Positions 17,730 to 26,711 of a stretch of 64,000 bases of DNA are shown here, one piece after another. The notes beneath the pieces were generated by a model that worked only from the letters and a program-made list of their open reading frames with translations, was not told the DNA's origin and made no database searches. This DNA comes from Patescibacteria group bacterium (GTDB taxonomy: Bacteria; Patescibacteriota; Patescibacteriia; Patescibacteriales; Patescibacteriaceae), in assembly GCA_028704945.1 (NCBI GenBank), contig JAQWEL010000002.1, positions 62,001-126,000 on the forward strand. The letters run 5' to 3'. Each line of letters begins with the position of its first letter. Position 1 is the first letter of the stretch. The position numbers were made by a program, and so were the translations under genes.

Positions 17730-17893
17730 ATACAAATAAAGAGTTAGCTTCTCTTAAAAAAGCTAAAAAAATAAAAACAAAAATTTAATTGAATATTTCC
17801 TTGGTTGCTCTAAATTAGAGCGAAAGAGGGCAGCGGTTAGAAAATAATTTTTGTTTTAAATAAGTTTTTTGACCGTTGCCTTTTTCTTTTTCC
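17730..17893 (+). ncRNA. Candidate structured RNA or attenuator leader
   Basis: About 160 nt between the promoter and a terminator. A 12-bp perfect stem (17774-17785 with 17846-17857) encloses a small hairpin, gctcta/tagagc (17807-17821). A second stem, 17829-17839 with 17870-17880, is followed by a T-rich tract and reads as an intrinsic terminator. The two long stems cross, so only one can form. That layout fits an attenuator or riboswitch, or simply a small RNA ending at 17893. I do not recognise a known Rfam family; 6S RNA was considered but its closing stem is not evident. Confidence 0.5.
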
Positions 17894-17926
17894 TTAACAA
17901 ATTAATAAAGTTGAAAAAAATAAATC

Positions 17927-18060
17927 AGCAGACTTTAATTATTATAAAAATAAAAAAGTAATAATAAATAAAATCGCCAATTAAAAAAATGATTTTAACG
18001 AGAATTGGCAGCCTAATTATAAAAACTGAAGTCTGCTACAAATCCTTTTATTTTAAAGGT
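17927..18060 (+). other. Second structured leader segment before the microprotein gene
   Basis: A 9-bp long-range stem (17927-17935 with 18029-18037) encloses a 7-bp hairpin, gccaatt/aattggc (17976-17982 with 18003-18009). An alternative aaaatc/gatttt stem would disrupt the hairpin. Two small hairpins follow (cctttt/aaagg and gctgt/acagc). No gene was seen in 17671-18097. Confidence 0.4.
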
Positions 18061-18097
18061 GGCTGTAAAATAAACAGCTTAAAACAAAAATAAAAAT

Positions 18098-18295
18098 ATG
18101 GAAAACATTAACAACCTACCACTGGAAAAAAATCTTAAAGCTAATTGCGATACTAATTGTAAAAGCGATACGGTTGAACCGCCGAAACCGGCTGCTAAGT
18201 GGCAATCTTTCGCTGATTCTTATATCATGATTGCTTTTGCCGTCGGTGTCTATGCTCAGATTTTTACTTTCTTCTTGTGCGCTTTCACTTACTAA
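18098..18295 (+). CDS. 65-aa putative membrane microprotein
   Basis: 65 aa. The hydrophilic N-terminal half contains two Cys (CDTNC) and a Pro-rich PPKPAAKW segment. The C-terminal ~24 residues form one hydrophobic segment (IMIAFAVGVYAQIFTFFLCA). No known family was recognised. It is the only ORF between a strong promoter with a long structured leader and a perfect bidirectional terminator, which argues that it is real and regulated. There is no SD; aaaaat precedes the ATG. Confidence 0.6.
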   Translation: MENINNLPLEKNLKANCDTNCKSDTVEPPKPAAKWQSFADSYIMIAFAVGVYAQIFTFFLCAFTY

Positions 18296-18301
18296 TTTGA
18301 A

Positions 18302-18359
18302 GATAATTAAAATAAATAAAAAAACACTTTAAAGTGTTTTTTTATTTATTTTAATTATC
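18302..18359. terminator. Bidirectional terminator (perfect 29-bp palindrome)
   Basis: Two 29-nt arms, 18302-18330 and 18331-18359, are exact reverse complements. The A/T-rich flanks give a T run on either strand. It sits between the convergent microprotein and asnS genes. Confidence 0.85.
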
Positions 18360-18364
18360 AGTCT

Positions 18365-19663
18365 TTATGGTTTAATGCGATAAATAGTTCTGGCAAACGG
18401 AATTGATTCACGAATGTGTTGTAAACCGCAAATCCAAGTAACAATACGTTCCAAACCAAAACCAAATCCGCCGTGCGGCACCGAACCGTATTTTCGTAAA
18501 TCAAGATACCAATCATAATCTTCGGGCTTTAATCCGAATTCAATAATGCGTTTTTTTAAGGTATCGTAATTTTCTTCACGTTGAGAACCGCCGATTATTT
18601 CGCCGTAACCTTCTGGCGCTAATAAGTCGGCGCATTCGGCTCTGGTTGAATCTTCACTATTGCGTTTCATGTAAAAAGCCTTGATAGCCGCCGGATAGTT
18701 GGTTATAAAAATTGGATTATCATAAAGTTTAGTTAAAATAGTTTCATCATCGCCTCCTAAATCTTCATTTTCAGTAATGTCTGAACCATTTTCTCTTAAA
18801 ATTCTGACGGCTTCTTTGTGGGTAATCTTGTAAAAAGGTTTGGTAATATTTTCTAAAATTTTGGTATCGCGTTCTAATAATTCTAATTCTGTTTTATTTT
18901 TTTCCAAAACAGCGCTAACCATAGAACGTAATAATTTTTCTTGTATTTCTAGGTTATCAGCTAAATTAGTAAAAGCCATCTCGGCATCCATCATCCAAAA
19001 TTCTGTCAGATGTCGTCTGGTTTTTGATTTTTCAGCTCTAAAGGTGGGACCGAAATCAAAAACTCGGCCATGGGCGAAAATGGCCGCCTCAATATAAAGT
19101 TGACCGGTTTGAGAAAGATAAACCTTATTATCAAAATATTTTACCTCAAATAAGTCAGTTGTATTTTCGCCAGCGTTAGGTGTCAAAATGGGCGCGTCGA
19201 TTTTGGTAAAATCGTTATCGCGCATAAAGTCATAGCAAGCGTTTATTATGGTATTGCGAATTTTTTGAATAGCCCATTGGCGTTTGGATCTGAGCCAAAG
19301 ATGTCGGTTATCCATTAAAAAATCAATGCCATGTTCTTTTTTGGCTATCGGATATTCTTCGCTGATTTGGTAAAAAGAAAAATCCTCAACACTGATTTCG
19401 TATTCTTCTTTTTTGGGATGTTTATTGACTTTACCTTTGATAGAAACTGATGTTTCCATAGTGGCTTTGGTTGATAGGGCAAATTTTTCTTCGCTTAAAT
19501 CATCAGCCGAAACAATAGCTTGGGTAAAGCCGGAGCCATCGCGTAATTGCCAAAAGGATATTTTGCCTGATGAGCGGAGGTTGTAAATCCAAGCATCAAG
19601 TTCAACAACTTCGCCTAAGTGGTCTTTAAGATTTTTAATTTTAATTTTAGCCATAAAGTTCAT
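18365..19663 (-). CDS. asnS: Asparaginyl-tRNA synthetase
   Basis: 432 aa, a normal length. It attaches Asn to tRNA(Asn). The N-terminal OB anticodon-binding domain is followed by a class II catalytic core: LSQTGQLYIEA, motif 2 in FRAEKSKTRRHLTEFW, and motif 3 in GGFGFGLERIV. The FGPTFRAE...EFWMMDAEMAF pattern fits AsnRS rather than AspRS. The start is either 19663 or the in-frame ATG 9 bp downstream (MAKIKIKNL), and neither has an SD. It ends against the bidirectional terminator at 18302-18359. Confidence 0.94.
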   Translation of the reverse strand: MNFMAKIKIKNLKDHLGEVVELDAWIYNLRSSGKISFWQLRDGSGFTQAIVSADDLSEEKFALSTKATMETSVSIKGKVNKHPKKEEYEISVEDFSFYQISEEYPIAKKEHGIDFLMDNRHLWLRSKRQWAIQKIRNTIINACYDFMRDNDFTKIDAPILTPNAGENTTDLFEVKYFDNKVYLSQTGQLYIEAAIFAHGRVFDFGPTFRAEKSKTRRHLTEFWMMDAEMAFTNLADNLEIQEKLLRSMVSAVLEKNKTELELLERDTKILENITKPFYKITHKEAVRILRENGSDITENEDLGGDDETILTKLYDNPIFITNYPAAIKAFYMKRNSEDSTRAECADLLAPEGYGEIIGGSQREENYDTLKKRIIEFGLKPEDYDWYLDLRKYGSVPHGGFGFGLERIVTWICGLQHIRESIPFARTIYRIKP

Positions 19664-19706
19664 CTAATAATGTTATATAGTGTAGCATAAATTTTAAATT
19701 TGTCTA

Positions 19707-19735
19707 TTGACAATAGCTGTTATTAGTAATTAAAT
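19707..19735 (+). promoter_or_regulatory. Promoter for the envelope glycan region
   Basis: TTGACA (19707-19712), 17-bp spacer, TTAAAT (19730-19735), in the divergent gap between asnS and the gene at 19809. Confidence 0.5.
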
Positions 19736-19808
19736 ATATAAATTATAACAGCAGAAAAATTTGCTAAGCTAAAAAATGTTTAGTTTTTTTGCTAATTTAA
19801 GCCCATAA

Positions 19809-21224
19809 ATGAGAAAAAATTGTTTATTAATTTTAAGGATTGTTTTGTATTCCGCGATTATCTTTACGATCGGCGTTATTTTTTGGCGTATTATTGCTCC
19901 TAACGGCAAGGTAGCTTATGTTTGGACGCCTGATTATCAAGCTGACGAAATAAAAAAATTAGGTCCCAATGAACGCTTTGCCATAGACGGGCAAGCCGGT
20001 GTGATGAGAGGGAGTCCGATTTATTTTAATGTTCGCGCTTATCGTCCGTTTAATAGTCTGACGGTTAGTATTAAATACAAAAATATCGATCAAAGTCCTA
20101 TTATTGAAACCGGTATTTTGGTTGATAGTGTTTTGAAAAATTATCAGCTAAAGCCGTTAACCAATACTTTATTAGATGATTTAGTTAATCGGAATTCATG
20201 GAATAAACTTGAAAAAGGAAAGATTATTTTGTTGCAAAGAAAAAAAATTTACGCGACCATTGAAGATTTTTTAGCCAAACCACCCGCAGGAACAAAGATA
20301 GCTTCTTATAATTATAATTGGCCCGCTCAGACAAAACTCAAGGATTATCAATCACCAAAGAAGATATTGCTGTCTGGCAACAATCTGGTCGGCGCTTGGC
20401 AAGCTTATATTTATTTTAAGAATGAAGCAGCTAACGTAAAAATAAAATATTACTCCAATAGCGTTGATTTATCAGAAGTTAAATTACTTATTCGTGATGC
20501 TAATGGAAAAATTGTGGAAACAGTATCTGCTAAAGCTTTAAATAAAGATCAGCTTGGCGCCAACAATCAACAAGAAATTAATCTGAAAACCAATAAGTTG
20601 ATTGAAGGGCTTTATAAGATTGAATGGCAAGCCAGCCGAAATATTGTCGCTAAGACTATTGAGTGTAATTCTTCCAAATTTTCTTTTATTAGCAGATTAG
20701 AGTTACTTGATCAGATTAATCCGATTAAACTTTGGCTCAAATCATCAAATGTTGCTTTGCAAACAGTTAATCCTAAGGCGCTCCAGACAGTCAGGTTGGG
20801 CGGTTTGAATTTAAAGGTTGAGGATGTCTACACGCAGTATTCTCAAGCAGTTTTATGTCGTGATCGAGCTTGTCCTCTGACACTAACCAGGGGCGGTTTA
20901 GAAGTGGCTGGGCACGGGGTTATTGCTTTTTCGCCAGAAGCGATTGTCGCAGCCGATATTACGCCGATTGATTATTGGTTTAAGACTGATAAGATTGATT
21001 ACATAATCGCTAATTATGAACCAAGCGCTTCGGACGGGGAATGGCAACTGGCAAAAAATAGTTTTGATCTGGCTGGCATTAAAAAAAATAAAGGTTATTA
21101 TGAGGTGATGATTAATGTTCCAGAAATGGCGAATAATAATTCATCTGGATTGCAAATTTCGGAAATTAAGGTTGAACTTGAAGGTGTTAGTCTGAAGCAA
21201 GCCATTTTAAATTTGTTTAAATAG
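19809..21224 (+). CDS. Membrane-anchored extracellular protein, function unknown
   Basis: 471 aa. One N-terminal TM helix (about 6-28, LILRIVLYSAIIFTIGVIFW) is followed by a large soluble domain, probably outside. It is rich in beta-type sequence (VRAYRPFNSLTVSIKYKN, GAWQAYIYFKNEAANVKIKYY). The carbohydrate-binding-like look is only an impression. No catalytic motif is evident. It heads the run of sugar-nucleotide and glycosyltransferase genes, with a small two-TM protein 8 bp downstream. A role in surface polysaccharide export or binding is inferred from position only. Confidence 0.6.
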   Translation: MRKNCLLILRIVLYSAIIFTIGVIFWRIIAPNGKVAYVWTPDYQADEIKKLGPNERFAIDGQAGVMRGSPIYFNVRAYRPFNSLTVSIKYKNIDQSPIIETGILVDSVLKNYQLKPLTNTLLDDLVNRNSWNKLEKGKIILLQRKKIYATIEDFLAKPPAGTKIASYNYNWPAQTKLKDYQSPKKILLSGNNLVGAWQAYIYFKNEAANVKIKYYSNSVDLSEVKLLIRDANGKIVETVSAKALNKDQLGANNQQEINLKTNKLIEGLYKIEWQASRNIVAKTIECNSSKFSFISRLELLDQINPIKLWLKSSNVALQTVNPKALQTVRLGGLNLKVEDVYTQYSQAVLCRDRACPLTLTRGGLEVAGHGVIAFSPEAIVAADITPIDYWFKTDKIDYIIANYEPSASDGEWQLAKNSFDLAGIKKNKGYYEVMINVPEMANNNSSGLQISEIKVELEGVSLKQAILNLFK

Positions 21225-21232
21225 ATTATTTT

Positions 21233-21430
21233 ATGAAAGATAAGTTTTACAGATTGGTTTATGCCATAATAAAAGAGTTGGTCTTGGCAATGACTTTTGC
21301 TAGTTTGGTTTTTCTCTTGATAGAGTTTATTTGTCCACGAGCAATTCAGTCGATTTTAAACCTTTCTTTATGGTTTGTTTTTTGGTTTTTTGGTGTTATA
21401 ATAACTATATTAATGAATAATTATGATTAA
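21233..21430 (+). CDS. Small two-TM membrane protein
   Basis: 65 aa with two hydrophobic segments (about 12-32, IIKELVLAMTFASLVFLLIE, and 42-60, LSLWFVFWFFGVIITILM) and few other residues. No family was recognised. Its 3' end overlaps the next gene's start by 8 bp, and a TATAAT box inside it (21397-21402) may serve that gene. Confidence 0.5.
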   Translation: MKDKFYRLVYAIIKELVLAMTFASLVFLLIEFICPRAIQSILNLSLWFVFWFFGVIITILMNNYD

Positions 21431-21878
21431 CGGAATTGTAATAAAAAAATTGAATAAGTATCAAGATGATCGCGGCTGGTTAACTGAAATCTGGCGCGAA
21501 GATGAAGATAACTATTCTCCGGCCATGAGTTATATTAGTATTACCTTGCCAGGAGTGGCTCGTGGGCCGCATGAGCATGTTTATCAGTCAGACTGTTTTG
21601 TTTTTATCGGCCCAGGCTTTTTCGATCTTTATCTTTGGGATAGGCGTGAAAATAGCCCAACCAAGGGTGAGTTTATGAAGTTAGAGAAATTAGGAGAGGA
21701 AAATCCAACCGCTGTCATTGTCCCGCCAGGAGTGGTTCATGGCTATAAATGTATGAGTGAAGTGCCTGCCACCTGTATTAATTTGCCGGATAAGCTTTAT
21801 AAAGGTGAAAACAAAACTGAAGAAATTGATGAAATACGCTGGGAAAAAGATGAGAATTCTATTTTTAAAATAGATTAA
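21423..21878 (+). CDS. rmlC: dTDP-4-dehydrorhamnose 3,5-epimerase-like cupin
   Basis: 151 aa, shorter than the usual ~180 aa RmlC. Features: KYQDDRGWLTEIWR, the His-containing ARGPHEH motif where RmlC has its catalytic His, and VPPGVVHGYKC in the distal beta-barrel. Together with rmlB, rmlD and rmlA downstream it would complete dTDP-L-rhamnose synthesis by epimerising C3 and C5 of the 4-keto-6-deoxy sugar. Because of its size and divergence it could instead be a related 3- or 5-epimerase or isomerase. The assignment rests on motif plus context. Confidence 0.75.
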   Translation: MINGIVIKKLNKYQDDRGWLTEIWREDEDNYSPAMSYISITLPGVARGPHEHVYQSDCFVFIGPGFFDLYLWDRRENSPTKGEFMKLEKLGEENPTAVIVPPGVVHGYKCMSEVPATCINLPDKLYKGENKTEEIDEIRWEKDENSIFKID

Positions 21879-21900
21879 TTAATTTATTTAACATAAAAAT

Positions 21901-22311
21901 ATGGAGTGTATTTTTTGCAAAGTCATAAAAGGCGAATTGCCTTCTTATAAGATTTATGATGATGATTATGTAGTCGCTTTTTTAGATATCGCTCCTGTTA
22001 ATGAAGGTCATATATTAGTTGTCCCCAAAAAGCATTTTGATAGTTTAGAAGAGGTTGATGAACTGATGTTGTCTTATGTGATGAATATTGTTAAGAAATG
22101 TGGCGCAGCGATTGAAAAGACTTTGGGGGTTAAGGGCTATAATGTCATCATTAATAACGGTTCAGTTGCCGGACAAGTAATTAATCATTTTCATTGCCAT
22201 GTTATTCCGCGTCGAGATGATGATGGTTTGCATAACTGGCCACAAAAAAATTATCCAGAAGGCAAAGCTGAGGAAATTGTTGCTAAATTGGCAGCTGAAT
22301 TAAAAAAATAG
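21901..22311 (+). CDS. HIT-family hydrolase (HinT-like)
   Basis: 136 aa. CIFCKVIKGELPS at the N-terminus and the histidine triad HFHCHVIPR near residues 98-106 identify a HinT-type purine nucleoside phosphoramidase. VNEGHILVVPKKHF is also conserved in the family. It lies between rmlC and a glycosyltransferase and is likely just carried along in the operon. No specific link to glycan synthesis is visible. Confidence 0.93.
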   Translation: MECIFCKVIKGELPSYKIYDDDYVVAFLDIAPVNEGHILVVPKKHFDSLEEVDELMLSYVMNIVKKCGAAIEKTLGVKGYNVIINNGSVAGQVINHFHCHVIPRRDDDGLHNWPQKNYPEGKAEEIVAKLAAELKK

Positions 22312-22341
22312 TGTCAGGAGGCTGATAAACTTATAAAAAAT

Positions 22342-23382
22342 ATGGTAAGAATCCTTTATGGTGTTTCTGGTGAAGGTTTTGGACATGCTGCTAGGTCTAA
22401 AGAAGTAATTAATCATCTTTTAAAATCAGGTCATGAAGTGAAGGTCTTATCTTATGATCGCGGCTATAATTGGCTTAAATCATATTTTAACACAGAAGAA
22501 ATTTTTGGCTTAAATTTTACTTATGAAGCGAATAAAGTAAAATATCTGCCGACAATTTTTAATAATTTGATTAAGACCCCGACAGCCGTTCGTTCAATTG
22601 AAAAAATTAAGAATATTATTAATAAGTTTAAGCCTGAGATAGTTTTTACTGACTATGAGCCGTTGACTTGTTTTGTTGCTAATCTTTATAATTTACCTTT
22701 AATATCGCTTGATAATCAGCATCTATTAACCAGAACCAAATTAGAATATCCCGAAATTTATCATGCCGAAGCTTTAGCGGCTAAAATAGTTACTAAGTTA
22801 ATGGTTTTTAACGCCAAAGAATATTTGATCACTAATTTTTTTGCCGTTGAAATAATTGATAAAAAGACCAAGATATTGCCACCGATAGTTAGACAAGAAA
22901 TTTTGGACGCTAAACCGCAATTAGGCGATTATGTTTTGGTTTATCTTACTTCAGACGCCACTAATGTTACAGATGGCTTGAAAGGGCTCAATTATAAATT
23001 TAAGGTCTATGGCTTAGCTCAAAGAGGGGTTGAAGATAATATTGAGTATAAAGAATACGATCAAGAAAATTTTTTGACTGACCTGATAAATTGCCAAGCG
23101 ATCATCGGTAATGCCGGCTTAAGTTTGATTTGCGAAGCCTTGTTTTTAAAAAAGCCTTATTTAGCTGTACCGGCTAAAGCTCAGTTTGAACAAGCTTTAA
23201 ATGCGATATATTTAGAAAAGCTCGGTTATGGACGTATGACAGAAAATTTGACCAAGGTAGCAGCGGCTGATTTTTTGTCAAACTTAGATTATTACCGCCA
23301 CGCTTTAGAAAATTATAAATCGTTAGGCAATACAACTGTTTTTAAGGCGGTTGACGAAGTAATCGCTAAATTTTCCAAATAA
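22342..23382 (+). CDS. GT28/MJ1255-like glycosyltransferase
   Basis: 346 aa, GT-B fold. The N-terminus RILYGVSGEGFGHAARSKE is typical of the MJ1255/VC2487 family, which is related to MurG. The C-terminal sugar-nucleotide site region reads CQAIIGNAGLSLICEALFL, then KPYLAVPAKAQFEQALNA. It probably transfers a sugar from a nucleotide donor to a lipid or polysaccharide acceptor at the inner membrane. Donor and acceptor cannot be read from sequence. Confidence 0.82.
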   Translation: MVRILYGVSGEGFGHAARSKEVINHLLKSGHEVKVLSYDRGYNWLKSYFNTEEIFGLNFTYEANKVKYLPTIFNNLIKTPTAVRSIEKIKNIINKFKPEIVFTDYEPLTCFVANLYNLPLISLDNQHLLTRTKLEYPEIYHAEALAAKIVTKLMVFNAKEYLITNFFAVEIIDKKTKILPPIVRQEILDAKPQLGDYVLVYLTSDATNVTDGLKGLNYKFKVYGLAQRGVEDNIEYKEYDQENFLTDLINCQAIIGNAGLSLICEALFLKKPYLAVPAKAQFEQALNAIYLEKLGYGRMTENLTKVAAADFLSNLDYYRHALENYKSLGNTTVFKAVDEVIAKFSK

Positions 23383-23393
23383 TAAGAAATATT

Positions 23394-24368
23394 ATGAAAT
23401 TATTAGTAACAGGCGGAGCTGGTTTCATTGGCTCTAATTTTATTCATTACTGGCTTAAAAATAATCCAGGTGACGAAATTATCAATTTAGATAGTTTGAC
23501 TTATGCTGGCAATCTGGATAATTTGCTCGATTTGGCTGATAATAAGAGCTACAGTTTTATCCATGGCGATATTTTAGACAAAGATTTGGTTTTTTCTTTA
23601 GTTCCTAAAAGTGATGTCGTCGTCCATTTTGCAGCTGAAACTCATGTTGATCGTTCAATTAAAGACAGCGCCGCTTTTATTAAGACCAATGTGTTAGGCA
23701 CGCATCTTTTATTAGAAGCTGCCAGAATCAATAATACACGCTTTCACCATATTTCTACAGATGAGGTTTTTGGCTCTTTGGAGTATGATAGCGCGCCTTT
23801 TTCAGAAACTACGCCTTATGATCCTAGGAGTCCTTATAGCGCTTCCAAAGCCTCTTCAGACCATTTAGTTAGGTCTTATTGGCATACTCATAAGCTGCCG
23901 ATTACTATTTCTAATTGTTCTAATAATTACGGGCCATATCAATTTCCTGAAAAATTAATTCCTTTGGCCATCACTAATCTTTTAACTGATAAAAAAGTGC
24001 CAGTTTATGGACAGGGTGAAAATGTCCGTGACTGGATTCATGTCGATGATCATAATTCTGGCGTAGAGGCGATTATAAAACAAGGGAAGATTGGCGAAAC
24101 CTATTGTCTCGGCGGTAAGAGTGAAACTAAAAATATTGATATCGTTAAAAATATTTTGCAGGCTTTGAATAAGGGCGAAGAATGGATTGAATATGTGACT
24201 GACCGGCCTGGCCATGATTTGCGCTATGCCATAAATATTGCTAAAATATATAAAGAACTCGGCTGGGAGCCAAAAATTAATTTGGCCGAAGGCTTGGCAG
24301 CGACAGTTTCGTGGTATCAAGCCAATGAGACTTGGTGGAGGAAGCTTTTGGATCGTCGCGCCATTTAA
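23394..24368 (+). CDS. rmlB: dTDP-glucose 4,6-dehydratase
   Basis: 324 aa, an extended short-chain dehydrogenase. NAD-binding motif TGGAGFIGSNF is at residues 6-16. HFAAETHVDRSI and STDEVFGSL are RmlB-specific, the catalytic YxxxK is in SPYSASKASSDH, and NCSNNYGPYQFPEKLIPL follows. It converts dTDP-glucose to dTDP-4-keto-6-deoxyglucose, the second step of dTDP-rhamnose synthesis. rmlD and rmlA follow. Confidence 0.95.
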   Translation: MKLLVTGGAGFIGSNFIHYWLKNNPGDEIINLDSLTYAGNLDNLLDLADNKSYSFIHGDILDKDLVFSLVPKSDVVVHFAAETHVDRSIKDSAAFIKTNVLGTHLLLEAARINNTRFHHISTDEVFGSLEYDSAPFSETTPYDPRSPYSASKASSDHLVRSYWHTHKLPITISNCSNNYGPYQFPEKLIPLAITNLLTDKKVPVYGQGENVRDWIHVDDHNSGVEAIIKQGKIGETYCLGGKSETKNIDIVKNILQALNKGEEWIEYVTDRPGHDLRYAINIAKIYKELGWEPKINLAEGLAATVSWYQANETWWRKLLDRRAI

Positions 24369-24391
24369 AACAAGGCTAACAAGCAAATAAT

Positions 24392-25111
24392 ATGATAGAA
24401 GCAAAAAAGATATTATTAGGCTTAACAACAACTTTCCGATCAGACTGGAAGGATAAAATTCAAGAAATCAGAGAATTGAATCTAAAAGAGATTGCTCTTT
24501 TTCCGACAGTTTTAAAAATTGACGAACGCAAAGAACTGTATCGCATGATTAGCGAGGCTGGCATCGAGACAGTTCCTTATGTGCATTTGCGTGAAGACTT
24601 TAGTCAGGAAGAAGTTGAATTCTTGATGGATACTTTTAAAACAAAAATATTTAGCTGCCATTCGGATGTTAAGAGTTTCTCTTTGATGGATTCTTTGGCA
24701 AAATATGCCAGCTTGATTTATGTTGAAAATCCTCAAAAGATCAAACCGGAAGAATTTTTTAATGCCGGTTCTTTTTCGAGACAACAGGTGATTGGCATTT
24801 GCCTTGATAACGCTCATCTGGAAAATTTAAAAAATCATGATCGCGTTAATTTTAAACGAGTCCAGGAAATGCTAAAAACTTTTCCAATCGGAGTTAATCA
24901 TATTAGCGGTTTTAAATTCAATAAGCCACTTGGCTTTATCAATCTTACTCACCCGACGCATTATATCGATGATCTTAAGGACTTCGATTATTTGCGAGGT
25001 ATGCCAGCTGAATATTTTTCAAAGTGTATCGCTTTGGAAGTTGAAAATTCTTTGGCTGAACAGATAGAAATGGAGAAATACTTGAAGCTTATTCTTAAAA
25101 ATGAATTATAA
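24392..25111 (+). CDS. Xylose-isomerase-like TIM-barrel protein
   Basis: 239 aa. The strand pattern and residues resemble the AP endonuclease 2/xylose-isomerase-like superfamily: ETVPYVHLRED, LIYVENPQKI, the metal-site-like GICLDNAHLENL, GVNHISGFK and IALEVENSLAEQ. These supply possible His, Glu and Asp ligands. Substrate unknown. It sits between rmlB and rmlD, 6 bp before rmlD, so a sugar isomerase or epimerase step in the same pathway is plausible. Confidence 0.55.
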   Translation: MIEAKKILLGLTTTFRSDWKDKIQEIRELNLKEIALFPTVLKIDERKELYRMISEAGIETVPYVHLREDFSQEEVEFLMDTFKTKIFSCHSDVKSFSLMDSLAKYASLIYVENPQKIKPEEFFNAGSFSRQQVIGICLDNAHLENLKNHDRVNFKRVQEMLKTFPIGVNHISGFKFNKPLGFINLTHPTHYIDDLKDFDYLRGMPAEYFSKCIALEVENSLAEQIEMEKYLKLILKNEL

Positions 25112-25117
25112 TTAAAT

Positions 25118-25975
25118 ATGACGTATTTGGTTTTGGGAGCAAAAGGAAATTTAGGCAGCCAGTTTATTAAAATTTTAGGAGAGTCTGCTATCGGTTTAGA
25201 CCGACAAGATGTCAATTTGCTTGATTTTAAAGAGTTAGAAAATAAATTATCAGTTTTAAGTTTTGATATCATTATAAACGCTGCCGCTTATAACGCAGTC
25301 GATAAATGCGAGGGAGATTTACAGGAAAAATCCCTCGCATTTCAGCTTAATGAAGGCTTGCCTGATTTTTTAGCCAAGTATTCTTTGGCTCATAATAAGA
25401 TTCTGGTTCACTATTCAACTGACTACGTTTTTAATGGAACTTTAAAAGATGGCTATAACGAAGCCATGGAGCCTGCTCCAATTAATGTTTATGGACAAAG
25501 TAAATTGGCCGGAGAATTAGCGATTAAAGCGCAAGTCGATAAAGGATTAAAAGCTTATATTATCAGGACATCAAAATTATTTGGTCCTCAAGGCAGTAGC
25601 CCCTTAACAAAAGTAAGTTTTTTTGACTTAATGCTGGGTTTGTCTAAGGAAAAAAAAGAATTAGAGGTGGTTGATAGTGAAAAAAGCGCTTTTACTTATA
25701 CGGTTGATTTAGCCTCAAAAACCTTAGAATTGATTGAAAATTATCCGGCAGGGCTTTATCACTTGATTAATTCAGGCGCAGCGACTTGGTTTGAAGCGGC
25801 TGAGGAGATGTTTGACATTTTAGCCATTTCGATTAAAGTTAAGCCAGTTTCCGCCCAAGCGTTTGCGCGACCAGCACCCCGACCGGAGTATTCCCAATTA
25901 TTAAATACTAAAGGTCCTGGTATGAGAAGCTGGCAGGAAGCTTTAAAAGATTATTTATTACATAAAACAGTATGA
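25118..25975 (+). CDS. rmlD: dTDP-4-dehydrorhamnose reductase
   Basis: 285 aa. Rossmann motif VLGAKGNLGSQF, then IINAAAYNAVDKCEGD, HYSTDYVFNGT, and the YxxxK motif in NVYGQSKLAGE. It reduces dTDP-4-keto-rhamnose to dTDP-L-rhamnose with NAD(P)H, the last step. The stop overlaps the rmlA start by 4 bp (ATGA), indicating translational coupling. Confidence 0.93.
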   Translation: MTYLVLGAKGNLGSQFIKILGESAIGLDRQDVNLLDFKELENKLSVLSFDIIINAAAYNAVDKCEGDLQEKSLAFQLNEGLPDFLAKYSLAHNKILVHYSTDYVFNGTLKDGYNEAMEPAPINVYGQSKLAGELAIKAQVDKGLKAYIIRTSKLFGPQGSSPLTKVSFFDLMLGLSKEKKELEVVDSEKSAFTYTVDLASKTLELIENYPAGLYHLINSGAATWFEAAEEMFDILAISIKVKPVSAQAFARPAPRPEYSQLLNTKGPGMRSWQEALKDYLLHKTV

Positions 25976-26697
25976 GAGGAATTATACTTTCTGGCGGATC
26001 AGCCACTAGACTTAGACCATGCACTAAAATAACTTCTAAACAGCTTTTGCCTGTTTATAACAAGCCGATGATTTATTATCCGTTAAACACTCTTATTAAG
26101 GCGGGTATAAAAGAAATTTTAATCATTGTCGCTCCAGAAAGAGCTGGAGATTATTTAAATTTGTTGGGATCAGGCAAAGAATTTGGGGTAAAATTTACTT
26201 ACGAAATCCAAGATAAACCTAGAGGCTTAGCTGAAGCCTTTATCATCGGTGAAAATTTTATTGATAAAGAAAATGTTGCCTTAGTCTTGGGGGATAATAT
26301 TTTTGAAGATGATTTAAGCGAAGAGATAAAGTCTTTTAATGCCGGTGGTAAGATTTTTTTGAAAGAAGTCCCTGATCCTGAGCGCTTTGGCGTGGCTGAA
26401 ATAAATGACGCCGGCCAAGTTGTTTCTATCGAGGAAAAACCAACTCAACCTAAATCAAACTTAGCCATTACCGGACTATACGTTTTTGATTCAAGAGTAG
26501 TGTCAGTCGCTAAGAACGTGAAGCCGAGCGAAAGAGGCGAACTTGAAATAACCGAAGTCCAAAAATGGTATTTGAATAATAGCGAGTTATCTTATGGGAA
26601 GATTATGGGGGAATGGATTGATGCCGGCACTTTTGATTCTCTTTTAAGAGCGCAAATTTTTGCTAAAGAAAAAATGCAAGCTAAAATGGTTATTTAA
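25972..26697 (+). CDS. rmlA: Glucose-1-phosphate thymidylyltransferase
   Basis: 241 aa, the short type (about 50 residues shorter than classical RmlA). Nucleotide motif GIILSGGSATRLRPCT, then KQLLPVYNKPMIYYPL, QDKPRGLAEAFIIG, LVLGDNIFEDD and EWIDAGTFDSLL. It makes dTDP-glucose from dTTP and glucose-1-phosphate, the first step of dTDP-rhamnose synthesis. The truncated C-terminus may lack the allosteric site of long RmlA proteins. Confidence 0.92.
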   Translation: MRGIILSGGSATRLRPCTKITSKQLLPVYNKPMIYYPLNTLIKAGIKEILIIVAPERAGDYLNLLGSGKEFGVKFTYEIQDKPRGLAEAFIIGENFIDKENVALVLGDNIFEDDLSEEIKSFNAGGKIFLKEVPDPERFGVAEINDAGQVVSIEEKPTQPKSNLAITGLYVFDSRVVSVAKNVKPSERGELEITEVQKWYLNNSELSYGKIMGEWIDAGTFDSLLRAQIFAKEKMQAKMVI

Positions 26698-26711
26698 TAA
26701 ATTTAAGATGT

